A stretch of DNA of 8,637 bases from an uncultured Lachnospiraceae bacterium (GCA_902796375.1 CADBOW010000250.1:1-8637), one strand, 5' to 3'. Counted from the first letter of the stretch, positions 1 to 6,579 are shown. Translations and numbers: made by a program. Notes: generated by a model not told the origin, from the letters alone.

Positions 1-126
1 TCTCGTGCTTCCGCTGCCTCTCGTGCTTCCGCTGCCTCTCGTGCTTCCGCTGCCTCTCGTGCTTCCGCTGCCTCTCGTGCTTCCGCTGCCTCTCGCGCTT
101 CCGCTGCCTCTCGTGCTTCCGCTGCT
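1..126 (-). repeat. 18-bp in-frame tandem repeat, seven visible copies
   Basis: Seven back-to-back 18-bp units start at 1, 19, 37, 55, 73, 91 and 109. The first five are identical (unit TCTCGTGCTTCCGCTGCC on the plus strand). The sixth has one synonymous T-to-C change and the seventh differs in its last base. Read on the minus strand inside the DUF3737 frame, each unit encodes a permutation of AAEARE, predicted to form a charged alpha-helix. The array reaches the window edge, so its true copy number is unknown. Near-perfect identity at third codon positions suggests recent expansion by slippage. Because 18 is a multiple of three, changes in copy number would alter tail length without a frameshift. 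Confidence 0.97.
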
Positions 127-1019
127 GCCGTGGATTCCCCGGGGATGATGCCGTCGAACCCCGTCAGCTGCTCACCGATCTCCGCCTCTATGGTGATCTT
201 TGCCGGATTGATCTTCGAAGGATCCAGGATCAGCTTCTCGATCCTGGGTGCCCGGATCCGTCCGGCGGACGGATTCATCACGCTGTTGATGGGAGTTACA
301 GACTCCACATCTACGGTGGAATACTCAAAGGCCAGCTCCGTATTCACCAGTCTGCAGTTCACCAGCTTCAGCCCCTCGATATAGCAAAGTCCCTGCAGAC
401 TTTCTATGGTACAGTTGATAAATGTAACACGATTGGAGTTCCAGCCGATATACTCCGCCTTCACATAAGAATCCCGGATGGTGATATCCTCCGAATTCCA
501 GAAGCAGTCCTTCGTATTCAGTGTGGAATTCCGGATCTCCACCCTCTTACAGCCATCGAAGCTGTACTTTCCGTCCAGCGTAAGTCCGTCGATCACCACA
601 TCCTCACAGTTCATCATGAAGTACTCTCCTACGGCCTTCACCCTCGTAAGAGAAACCTCCTTACAGAACCATAGGGTTTCCACCGCCTTCGGGAAATCCA
701 TATCATTCACGGACACCTTCCTGCACCGTCTCAGGCCCTTCGGCCCCTCAAATCTGCAGCACTCCATCCGAATATTCTCTCCGTACCACAGTGCTGCACG
801 ACAGGTATCAGCGAAGTAGGAATCCCGTATGATCACATACTTGGCATACCACACCGGATATCTGCTCAAAAACCGAACCCGTGTGAGATCGATCTCCGCA
901 ACCTCCTTGAAGGGTGACTCTCCCACATCAAAGGTACAGTCCTCCACCGCCAGATTACGCTCTGCGAAAAAGGGCCGTTCCTCTGTAAATGTCTGTCCTT
1001 TGATTATTCTTTGTTCCAT
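1..1019 (-). CDS. DUF3737 family protein with a repetitive AAEARE tail (C-terminus cut by the window edge)
   Basis: The reading frame is open from an ATG at 1019 to the window edge with no stop, giving about 339 residues. The start has a TGAGG ribosome binding site 7 nt upstream (1027-1031). The first ~285 residues show short repeating strand-turn units (patterns such as VIIRDSYF, VTFINCTIE, LKLVNCRLV), typical of a right-handed parallel beta-helix. Phrases such as CRAALWY, EYFMM, GKYSF, TFINCTI, LCY..GL.L..C and PI.S..NP.SG.I match what I recall of DUF3737, a family of unknown function normally about 280 residues long. After the motif TGFDGIIPGES the protein departs from the family and enters an Ala/Glu/Arg repeat that continues past position 1. 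The gene lies 33 bp downstream of the MATE transporter, so the two are probably co-transcribed. No signal peptide is visible, suggesting a cytoplasmic protein. Family assignment is good; function is unknown. Confidence 0.87.
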   Translation of the reverse strand, partial: MEQRIIKGQTFTEERPFFAERNLAVEDCTFDVGESPFKEVAEIDLTRVRFLSRYPVWYAKYVIIRDSYFADTCRAALWYGENIRMECCRFEGPKGLRRCRKVSVNDMDFPKAVETLWFCKEVSLTRVKAVGEYFMMNCEDVVIDGLTLDGKYSFDGCKRVEIRNSTLNTKDCFWNSEDITIRDSYVKAEYIGWNSNRVTFINCTIESLQGLCYIEGLKLVNCRLVNTELAFEYSTVDVESVTPINSVMNPSAGRIRAPRIEKLILDPSKINPAKITIEAEIGEQLTGFDGIIPGESTAAAEAREAAEAREAAEAREAAEAREAAEAREAAEAREAAEAR

Positions 1020-1052
1020 AGTAAAACCTCAAATACCTGTAACACGAAACTC

Positions 1053-2408
1053 TTACATCTTCCTCAGCTCTGATGCCGCCATAGGGATCACCAGGCAGAA
1101 GGAGCAGATATCTGCCACCATCTGTGCCATCTCCACACCCTGCAGTCCCAGGAGTTCGGGAAGGATCAGGATCGCAGGAATAAAGAAGATCCCGTTTCTG
1201 GCCATGGCCGTGATGGATGCCTTTACGCCCTTTCCCATGGATTGCAGCATCATATTGGACAGGAAGTTGGTGGTCAGGAGCGGCAGGGTGACCGCCTGAT
1301 ATCTTAAGGCCGCAGCCCCCACAAGAACCACATCCGGGTCATCCCGGAATATGGAAATGATCTGTGGTGCAAAGATCAGACAAACAGCTGACAATACCGT
1401 GAGGAACACCGTTCCCCAGCGGATGCAGAACCAGTAGCCCTGCTTAACCCTGTTCTTTAAGCCGGCCCCGTAGTTAAAGGAGCATACCGGCTGATACCCC
1501 TGACCGAAACCGATGACCGCCGAGGCTACCATCATGCAGACACGGGTCACGATGGACATTCCCGCTATGGCCGCCTCTGCACCGTATTCTCCTGCCGCAC
1601 GGTTCATAAGGATTGAAGCCACAGCCGCAAGCCCCTGACGAAGCAGAGAGGGAATTCCTCCGTTGATGACCTCCTTGATGTAGTAGCCGTTGATCCGCAC
1701 ATTTGACATCTTCAGCTTGATATTCTCTCCCCGCCTGGAACCCAGCAGCAGGATGAAGAAGCTGGTGATCTGCCCTGCCACCGTGGCGATAGCCGCTCCG
1801 GAGACTCCCATATCGAAGGCGAGGATCAGGATGGGATCCAGCGCCACATTCATCACAGCTCCCGCCATCAGACCCACCATGGCATAGGTGGCGCTTCCCT
1901 GGAAGCGAAGCTGATTATTCAGAACAAACTGACAGATCATGAAGGGTGCCCCCACCAGAATGATCCTGCCATACTGAATACTGAACTCCAGAGTTTCCTC
2001 CGTCACGTCAGAGGAAGCAAGAAAATCGGTGATGGGATGAATGAACAGATTCCCCAGCAGCATCACCAGAATTCCGAAGATCATGGCCATGGCAAATCCG
2101 GTAGAGGCCATTTCCAAAGCTTCCTTCTTCTTTCCTGCCCCCAGCATACGGGAGAGGAAGTTCCCGGAGCCATGCCCGAAGAAGAATCCAAGAGCCTGTA
2201 TAATGGCCATCATGGGGAAAATGATACCCACAGCAGCCGTCGCCAGGGTTCCCTTGCCGGGAACCTGTGCCACGAAATAGGTGTCCGCTATGTTATAGAA
2301 TCCGGTTACAAGCATGCTGATGATCGTCGGCACCGCAAGCTTCGTGATCAGCTTCGGTACCGGCGTTTCCGTCATCATGGTATAACGGTCCTTCTTTGCG
2401 GCAGACAT
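1053..2408 (-). CDS. MATE family efflux transporter (MepA-like)
   Basis: This 451-residue protein has the usual length and make-up of a multi-antimicrobial extrusion pump: about 12 hydrophobic segments in two homologous halves joined by a basic loop near residues 223-245. Recognisable family features are GFYNIADTYFV at 36-46, the polar stretch GHGSGNFLSRMLGAG at 78-92, NVALDPILI at 187-195, GFGQGYQPVCSFNYGAG at 300-316 and QSMGKG at 389-394. The last two resemble MepA-type MATE proteins of Firmicutes. Such proteins export cationic drugs, dyes or metabolites across the cytoplasmic membrane in exchange for Na+ or H+. The substrate cannot be read from the sequence. The ATG at 2408 follows a GGAGAGG site with 6 nt spacing. 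The gene stops 33 bp before the DUF3737 start, suggesting a two-gene unit. No convincing promoter is visible in its leader, which contains the terminator of the preceding gene. Confidence 0.93.
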   Translation of the reverse strand: MSAAKKDRYTMMTETPVPKLITKLAVPTIISMLVTGFYNIADTYFVAQVPGKGTLATAAVGIIFPMMAIIQALGFFFGHGSGNFLSRMLGAGKKKEALEMASTGFAMAMIFGILVMLLGNLFIHPITDFLASSDVTEETLEFSIQYGRIILVGAPFMICQFVLNNQLRFQGSATYAMVGLMAGAVMNVALDPILILAFDMGVSGAAIATVAGQITSFFILLLGSRRGENIKLKMSNVRINGYYIKEVINGGIPSLLRQGLAAVASILMNRAAGEYGAEAAIAGMSIVTRVCMMVASAVIGFGQGYQPVCSFNYGAGLKNRVKQGYWFCIRWGTVFLTVLSAVCLIFAPQIISIFRDDPDVVLVGAAALRYQAVTLPLLTTNFLSNMMLQSMGKGVKASITAMARNGIFFIPAILILPELLGLQGVEMAQMVADICSFCLVIPMAASELRKM

Positions 2409-2448
2409 ACTCTTCCTCTCCGTTCCAAAAACTTTTCCTGACGATCAG

Positions 2449-2477
2449 AAAAAGGCGCTATTCCGTCATAGCGCCTT
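2449..2477 (-). terminator. Rho-independent terminator after the HD-GYP gene
   Basis: A perfect 9-bp inverted repeat, AAGGCGCTA (2452-2460) and TAGCGCCTT (2469-2477), encloses an 8-nt loop. On the minus strand the second arm runs directly into a five-T tract (2453-2449, partly shared with the stem), the standard form of an intrinsic terminator. It lies about 20 bp past the HD-GYP stop codon and about 40 bp before the MATE start. It therefore also sits where it could attenuate read-through into MATE. Confidence 0.85.
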
Positions 2478-2497
2478 CCTCACATTTGTTACCCTTT

Positions 2498-3733
2498 TTA
2501 TTCGTCTATATCCAGCAAGGCAGCTGTATAACGAGCGCTTTCCTTCCGAACCTCTTCGTCTCTCTTCCCGAAAATGTCATCAAAGTTCTGCAGCATAAGT
2601 TCTACGATATATCCGGAGAGTGCTCCGTTCTCGATGCTTTCTGCCAGCGTCTTCATAACGCCTTCCTTTGCCATACTCTGACGATATGCACGCACCTCGG
2701 CAACCGCGGAGAAGATATCCGCAACCGCAAGGATCTGCGCACCCATGGGGATGTCCCCCATTTTCAGGCCGAAGGGATAACCATATCCGTTCAGCTTCTC
2801 ATGATGCAGTGCCGCCCAGCGTCCAATCTGTTCGAATCCGGGAATGTCCTTCAGAAACAGATAGGTATAGTATGCATATTCCTTCACAAGATTGAATTCT
2901 TCATCCGTCAGCTTCTCGCCCTTCTCCAGAATGTCCTTCGGAACCTTCAGTTTTCCGATATCATGAAGATAACCGGCAATCAGCATCATCTTGCACTCAT
3001 CCGCCGACATTCCCATGATTTCCGCAAGGCGTACCGCGGATACAGCCACACCTACGGAATGTGCCGCCGTGTAGGAGCTGCGGAAATCGATCACCCGGGA
3101 CATGAATCTGGACAGCTCGATGACCGCATCCATGGACAGATCGATGCCCTCCGGAATATATGTCAGTACCACCTCCGGCTGATGCAGAAGATCCATCCAG
3201 ATATACTCTGTCTTGGCTACCCTGAGGAAGCATTCCACCGCCCAGGAATGAAGCTCTTTCCCCGCCATACTGGAAACGGCCTCGCAGATATCTTCCACCT
3301 GATTCAGTGCTGCATCGCTGTGCTTCAGGATTTTGGAAACCCTTCTGGACAGATCAATGATCTCAGCGAAACGGGCCTCCTTGGAAAGGATCTCATACGC
3401 AGGATCCCCCTCCGAATCCGCCTGTCCCGCAACGAACATACGGCGAACAAACTGAATCCTGCTCACATCGCCTACAATGTTCAGACCGGCAACCGACAGT
3501 TCCTGGAAGGAATATTCCTTTCCGTCCGGCAGGATCACACATCCCACATCATAAAGAAGCGCATCCCAAATGATCTCGATCCGGTCTTCCTCTCCATAAC
3601 CCAGCTCCTGAGCCATACAATAGGATAGATATGCCGTCTGCTGGTGATGATTCGGATACGATTCGTCCAGCAGGTTCAGTGCATTTGCAACCAGTCCGGC
3701 AATCGCACGTTTACTTGTTAGTTTATTTGCCAT
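2498..3733 (-). CDS. HD-GYP domain protein, possible cyclic-di-GMP phosphodiesterase, with a degenerate N-terminal HD domain
   Basis: From the ATG at 3733 this is a 411-residue soluble protein. That start is preferred over an in-frame one 26 codons upstream because AAAGGGGG (3739-3746) lies 5 nt before it and the upstream extension would overlap the promoter. Residues ~210-390 form an HD-GYP domain: H225, the pair H257-D258 within LHDIGK, HHEKLNGYGYP at 310-320, and D339 in ADIF. HD-GYP enzymes hydrolyse cyclic di-GMP using a two- or three-metal centre. The position that usually holds another His ligand (a K-E-H pattern) is Y286 here, within KEYAYYTY, so activity may be altered. Residues ~10-140 look like a second, decayed HD fold: HHQQTAYLSYCMAQELGY at 29-46, then LLYDVG at 59-64 where an active copy would read LHDIG. 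There is no receiver, PAS or membrane segment, so the input is unknown. The gene has its own promoter and terminator and is probably monocistronic. Confidence 0.86.
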   Translation of the reverse strand: MANKLTSKRAIAGLVANALNLLDESYPNHHQQTAYLSYCMAQELGYGEEDRIEIIWDALLYDVGCVILPDGKEYSFQELSVAGLNIVGDVSRIQFVRRMFVAGQADSEGDPAYEILSKEARFAEIIDLSRRVSKILKHSDAALNQVEDICEAVSSMAGKELHSWAVECFLRVAKTEYIWMDLLHQPEVVLTYIPEGIDLSMDAVIELSRFMSRVIDFRSSYTAAHSVGVAVSAVRLAEIMGMSADECKMMLIAGYLHDIGKLKVPKDILEKGEKLTDEEFNLVKEYAYYTYLFLKDIPGFEQIGRWAALHHEKLNGYGYPFGLKMGDIPMGAQILAVADIFSAVAEVRAYRQSMAKEGVMKTLAESIENGALSGYIVELMLQNFDDIFGKRDEEVRKESARYTAALLDIDE

Positions 3734-3738
3734 AGCTG

Positions 3739-3746
3739 CCCCCTTT
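3739..3746 (-). promoter_or_regulatory. Ribosome binding site fixing the HD-GYP start
   Basis: AAAGGGGG on the minus strand lies 5 nt before the ATG at 3733. It supports the shorter 411-residue product over the 437-residue reading frame beginning at 3811, whose first codons overlap the promoter elements. Confidence 0.75.
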
Positions 3747-3782
3747 ATCATGGATTTTTCGAAACACAAATACCTATGACCT

Positions 3783-3821
3783 ATTATACCAAATCCGACC
3801 GAATTATACACTCTTTTTTTT
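3783..3821 (-). promoter_or_regulatory. Extended -10 promoter of the HD-GYP gene, with upstream A-tract and second TATAAT box
   Basis: On the minus strand TGGTATAAT (3791-3783) matches the extended -10 consensus TGnTATAAT exactly. A start near 3776 would give a leader of about 40 nt. No good TTGACA-like -35 is present, which fits an extended -10 promoter. An A8 tract (3821-3814) falls at about -45 to -38, where an UP element would sit. A second perfect TATAAT lies 20 bp upstream (3808-3803) and could be a second, weaker start. These are predictions from consensus only. Confidence 0.7.
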
Positions 3822-3827
3822 CATCGG

Positions 3828-3852
3828 CCGGAAATGCCGGAAATGGCATTCC
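3828..3852 (-). repeat. Imperfect hairpin and 9-bp direct repeat after the anti-sigma gene
   Basis: On the plus strand CCGGAAATG occurs twice in tandem (3828-3836 and 3837-3845). The arms AATGCC (3833-3838) and GGCATT (3845-3850) form a 6-bp stem, extended by two more pairs across a one-base bulge, with a 6-nt loop. It lies just downstream of the anti-sigma stop and upstream of the HD-GYP promoter. On the minus strand it is followed by an A-run, not a T-run, so it is not a standard rho-independent terminator. It may act as an mRNA 3'-end structure or a protein site; its role is unknown. Confidence 0.45.
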
Positions 3853-3877
3853 TTAGGGGGCTTTTCCCGGTTACCGG

Positions 3878-4819
3878 CTACGGCAGGAAGAAAACCTTCT
3901 GTCCTGGCAGGATATCCTCACGGATCTCCAGCCGGGTGTCTTCCTTAAATGTAATGGCCTGCTCGGCCTTCTTTTCCTCTTTCTCATCGGATTTATACAG
4001 CTCTGCTTCCAGAAGCTGAACCTGATCCGTCGCATCTCTGGTGAAAATCCTGTAGGAAACCGCCTTCCCGTCCACCATCCGGTAGATCAGAACGATACTC
4101 TCCGGCGAATCCAGATCTGCCAGTTCACCCAGCGTCTCTGCCTGTACGGTTCCCGGCTGTACAGTTTCCAGCAGCTCCTCGATCTGATCGATCGTAGTTC
4201 CGGAGATCAGAGTGGGATCCTGGATGGTATTGGATGTATAGGACTCCCCTTTGCCATTCCCGTCTATGTTTAACTGAGAATCCGAAGCATCCTTCTGGGG
4301 TGCGGTCTGTTCTGATTCAGGCTGCTTCGACTCTTCTGCCGATGCATCCGCCGCCTCCTCGGCTGCCGCAACTGCTTCATCCCCGGCCTGGGGTTCGGCA
4401 CTGGCTTCGGCCTCCACGTCGGCCCTGGCTGCCTCCGATTTCTTTCTCTTATCCGCTGACGCCGCATTCGACATTGCAAACTGATCCGCTTCATCCACGC
4501 GCTCTTCTGCAACTGCCTGATTCATTTCCGTGTCGGACGCAGCCGGCGCCGAGCTGTCCTTTCTGCTTTCTCTCTGGGAGAGCCCGAAGGCCAGTGCGGA
4601 CACGATCATAACCACGGCAGCAGCCACGGCTCCGATGATCATACGTGTCTGCCGGCGTTTCTCAGGTGATCTCTTCCGGGGTGCATTTTCAAAGGAGATC
4701 ACATTTCCCTGTTCCTTCCGGTCGAGTCCTTCCTCAATCCGGTTCCACAGATCCGGTACCTCCTGATCCAGCATGCGGCGGTACATTTCTTCTTCAGATG
4801 TGTATTTATTATTATCCAT
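3878..4819 (-). CDS. Probable membrane-bound anti-sigma factor partner of the ECF sigma factor
   Basis: This 313-residue protein has three visible parts. A ~58-residue N-terminal region carries PDLWNRIEEGL (22-32), a motif I associate with anti-sigma-like proteins beside ECF sigma genes in Clostridia. One transmembrane helix lies at about 60-80 (MIIGAVAAAVVMIVSALAFGL), after a basic stretch (RKRSPEKRRQTR) that predicts the N-terminus inside the cell. Outside comes a low-complexity Ala/Glu/Ser-rich stalk (~81-190) and a small C-terminal domain (~195-313) of unknown fold. There are no Cys residues, so it is not a zinc-type anti-sigma (no HxxxCxxC). The ATG overlaps the sigma-factor stop by 8 bp, implying coupled translation and a fixed ratio of the two proteins. 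The likely role is to hold the sigma factor at the membrane until an envelope signal releases it. This is inferred mainly from gene order, topology and the short motif. Confidence 0.78.
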   Translation of the reverse strand: MDNNKYTSEEEMYRRMLDQEVPDLWNRIEEGLDRKEQGNVISFENAPRKRSPEKRRQTRMIIGAVAAAVVMIVSALAFGLSQRESRKDSSAPAASDTEMNQAVAEERVDEADQFAMSNAASADKRKKSEAARADVEAEASAEPQAGDEAVAAAEEAADASAEESKQPESEQTAPQKDASDSQLNIDGNGKGESYTSNTIQDPTLISGTTIDQIEELLETVQPGTVQAETLGELADLDSPESIVLIYRMVDGKAVSYRIFTRDATDQVQLLEAELYKSDEKEEKKAEQAITFKEDTRLEIREDILPGQKVFFLP

Positions 4820-5402
4820 CCTGCAGATACCTCCTTAGCTTCTTCATTGCTTCGTTATAGTGCCAGGACACTGTTCCCTGGGCCATGGACAGCATTTCCG
4901 ATATCTCCCGGAATGTAAATCCACCGGCCAGCTTCAGATCCACGATCTCCTTCTCCGTGGCGGACAGAAGCTTCATCGCAGCATCCAGTGTCAGTCGGTT
5001 CACCGTCTGTTCCGCCAGTCCCGGTCCGTCCGAACGGTGAAACATGGGGGTTTCTCCGGCCGAATCCGAACTGATTTCTCTCTTTGCTCCTTCCGTCTCC
5101 CCGGGGTCCTGATCCAGAACCGCCATCTCTCTTCCGTTCTTCCGCATATAGTCAATACACATATTTCTGGCTATGGTGATCATCCATGCCCTGTGATGTC
5201 CGTTTCCGCGAAAACTTCCGGAGGACTGAAACAGCCGGATAAAAAACTCGGAGGCAACATCTTCCGCTGCCTCCCTTTGTTTCAACTGGTTCATACAGAC
5301 GGAAAAGATCAGTTTGAGATATGCCTCATAAACGATCCGAAGGGCGTCCCGGTCACCGGAAGCCATACGTTTCATGCATTCTTCAAATGCTTTTTCTTCC
5401 AC
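4812..5402 (-). CDS. ECF-type RNA polymerase sigma factor (sigma-70 family)
   Basis: At 196 residues it has the size of an extracytoplasmic-function sigma factor, with only regions 2 and 4. Region 2 covers about 20-90, including the helix REAAEDVASEFFIRLFQ (43-59), which binds core polymerase, and the -10-reading part RAWMITIARNMCIDYMRK (71-88). An acidic linker (~92-132) separates it from region 4 (~138-192), whose helix-turn-helix (FREISEMLSMAQGTVSWHYNEAMKKL, 164-189) would read the -35 element. The start is GTG at 5402, chosen because a perfect AGGAGGG (5415-5409) lies 6 nt upstream; the next Met is at residue 10. The stop overlaps the start of the downstream membrane protein. The target regulon and inducing signal cannot be read from the sequence. 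No clear ECF-type promoter is visible upstream. Confidence 0.93.
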   Translation of the reverse strand: MEEKAFEECMKRMASGDRDALRIVYEAYLKLIFSVCMNQLKQREAAEDVASEFFIRLFQSSGSFRGNGHHRAWMITIARNMCIDYMRKNGREMAVLDQDPGETEGAKREISSDSAGETPMFHRSDGPGLAEQTVNRLTLDAAMKLLSATEKEIVDLKLAGGFTFREISEMLSMAQGTVSWHYNEAMKKLRRYLQDG

Positions 5403-5502
5403 GGTTTACCCTCCTATCCTTCTATACGATCCACAATGAATGATTTATGGAATTTTTTTAAATGAATTTCTGATCTCATGAAAATCCAGTTCACCCTGCT
5501 AT
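5403..5502. other. AT-rich intergenic region upstream of the sigma-factor gene
   Basis: About 100 bp separate the dehydrogenase stop from the sigma-factor GTG. The region is markedly more AT-rich than its surroundings, with an A7 run on the minus strand at 5459-5453 and a ribosome binding site at 5415-5409. A weak 7-bp stem with two wobble pairs (arms near 5487-5481 and 5470-5464) is possible but lacks a T-tract. The best -10-like match (TATAGA, 5426-5421) would put the RNA start inside the ribosome binding site. A promoter probably lies here, but I cannot point to it. Confidence 0.5.
5409..5415 (-). promoter_or_regulatory. Ribosome binding site deciding the GTG start of the sigma factor
   Basis: AGGAGGG on the minus strand, 6 nt before GTG at 5402, is near-perfectly complementary to the 16S rRNA 3' end. 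It favours the GTG over the ATG nine codons downstream. Confidence 0.85.
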
Positions 5503-6567
5503 CTATGCAAAGACTTCCTCCATCTCATAATAAAGCTTTGTCAGCATCTCCTCGGACAGATCCGTCTCATTCAGGACAGTGTAACGGTCCGCTCTCGTTT
5601 CTCCGGCCGACTGCCATGCACCCACGAAGATCTCCGGAGTGATATTCCAGGTGGAAGGGCAGACCGGAATCCCGTATTCCTTGATGATCCTTGTGATCTT
5701 TGCAATATTCCGGTTCTGGAATTTACATGCCCCATAGCTTCCCATGGCAACAGCGATCCCATGGGGTACCGATACCTGCTCACTGAAATTCTCCTCCAGT
5801 GCGTGACAGAACAGATGCTCCGATCCGCTGCTGGGCCGCGAGGATCCTGCGATCTCCATGGCGAGTCCCCCCATGACCAGCGCCTGGGTCAGACGCTTGA
5901 TGAAATCCTTGGATTTCAGCTCCTTCATGTCATTGTACGCTACGGAGTTGAAGGCCATCTTGGAGATCATGTAGGCAAAATCATCCACCTTCTCCTGTCC
6001 CACATCATATGCCTTCTTCCAGTCCACCAAAGCGGTATATTTGCTGATGGTGTCTCCCACTCCCGAAAGAAGCTGCCGTTCCGGTGCGGAAACGATGGTA
6101 TTCACATCCACAAGAATGGCATGGGGAATGGTACACCGGAAGGTCTTTCTGGCCTTCCCTTCCGTTCCAAGGACCGCCACCGGCGATGCCAGTGAATCAT
6201 TGGAAAGTGTGGTGGGCAGCGAGATCAGCGTGGTCTTGGATACAAAGGCCGCAAATTTCGCCAGATCCAGTACCGTTCCTCCGCCGAATCCCACAACAGT
6301 CTGGATATCGTTCATGGTGATATACTTCGCCAGTGCCACCGCCGCATCATAGGATGCGGACTGGATGAGATACAGCTCCGGAGAATTGAAATCCTCCCGG
6401 ATCCTGTCCAGCTGTTCCTCGAAAATACTCTTCAGATTCTCCTCGGTAACAAGAATCGTTTTCTGTTCGGCAAGATTCGGGATCACATCCTTCATAACCT
6501 CAGGAATCCGGTCAAAGATCCCCTCCTCCACTACCAGATGATAAGGTAAACGATAACTGTGATGCAT
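5503..6567 (-). CDS. sn-glycerol-1-phosphate dehydrogenase-like protein (EgsA/AraM type, iron-containing alcohol dehydrogenase superfamily)
   Basis: This 354-residue protein has the two-domain layout of the dehydroquinate synthase/glycerol dehydrogenase superfamily. The NAD(P)-binding loop is GFGGGTVLDLAK (93-104), followed by PTTLSNDSLASPVAVL (118-133). The likely metal ligands are D172 in GVGDTISKYTALVDW, H251 in SRPSSGSEHLFCHALE, and H269 in PHG. The phrases SxxSxDxxASP, the GD.IS..TA..DW block and SRPxSGSEHLF.HAL are those I recall for G1P dehydrogenases, which reduce dihydroxyacetone phosphate to sn-glycerol-1-phosphate. In Bacillus AraM feeds a heptaprenyl-glycerol-phosphate pathway; in archaea the enzyme makes the membrane-lipid backbone. 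No prenyl-glyceryl-phosphate synthase is seen in the window, so the product's fate is open. The ATG at 6567 has AAAGGAG (6580-6574) 6 nt upstream, its first base overlapping the stop of the preceding gene. It is the last gene of the four-gene run. A related polyol dehydrogenase remains possible. Confidence 0.85.
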   Translation of the reverse strand: MHHSYRLPYHLVVEEGIFDRIPEVMKDVIPNLAEQKTILVTEENLKSIFEEQLDRIREDFNSPELYLIQSASYDAAVALAKYITMNDIQTVVGFGGGTVLDLAKFAAFVSKTTLISLPTTLSNDSLASPVAVLGTEGKARKTFRCTIPHAILVDVNTIVSAPERQLLSGVGDTISKYTALVDWKKAYDVGQEKVDDFAYMISKMAFNSVAYNDMKELKSKDFIKRLTQALVMGGLAMEIAGSSRPSSGSEHLFCHALEENFSEQVSVPHGIAVAMGSYGACKFQNRNIAKITRIIKEYGIPVCPSTWNITPEIFVGAWQSAGETRADRYTVLNETDLSEEMLTKLYYEMEEVFA

Positions 6568-6579
6568 TTAAGACTCCTT

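Noticed and set aside
1..126. The tandem repeat as part of a CRISPR array
   Set aside because: The units are only 18 bp, abut with no unique spacers, and keep the reading frame of the DUF3737 gene.
2396..3628. A 410-codon open frame on the plus strand opposite the HD-GYP gene
   Set aside because: It lies antisense to a gene with clear domain motifs and has no ribosome binding site or recognisable family. Its composition looks like a reverse-complement shadow, rich in His, Arg and Leu.
3734..3811. A 26-residue N-terminal extension of the HD-GYP protein from an ATG at 3811
   Set aside because: The extension overlaps the predicted -10 element, has no ribosome binding site, and the ATG at 3733 has a strong one.
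4270..4512. Arg- and Pro-rich short frames within the anti-sigma gene
   Set aside because: They are alternate-frame readings of the low-complexity Ala/Glu stalk, with no start signals or homology that I recognise.
5421..5426. TATAGA as a -10 box for the sigma-factor gene
   Set aside because: The RNA would start within the ribosome binding site at 5409-5415, and no -35 element is correctly spaced for either the housekeeping or the ECF type.
4860..5465. A 201-codon plus-strand frame opposite the sigma factor
   Set aside because: The opposite strand has a complete sigma region 2 and 4 and a perfect ribosome binding site. The plus-strand product has no recognisable domain.
5464..5487. A terminator after the dehydrogenase gene
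   Set aside because: The stem is only 7 bp with two wobble pairs, and an A-rich run rather than a T-run follows on the minus strand.
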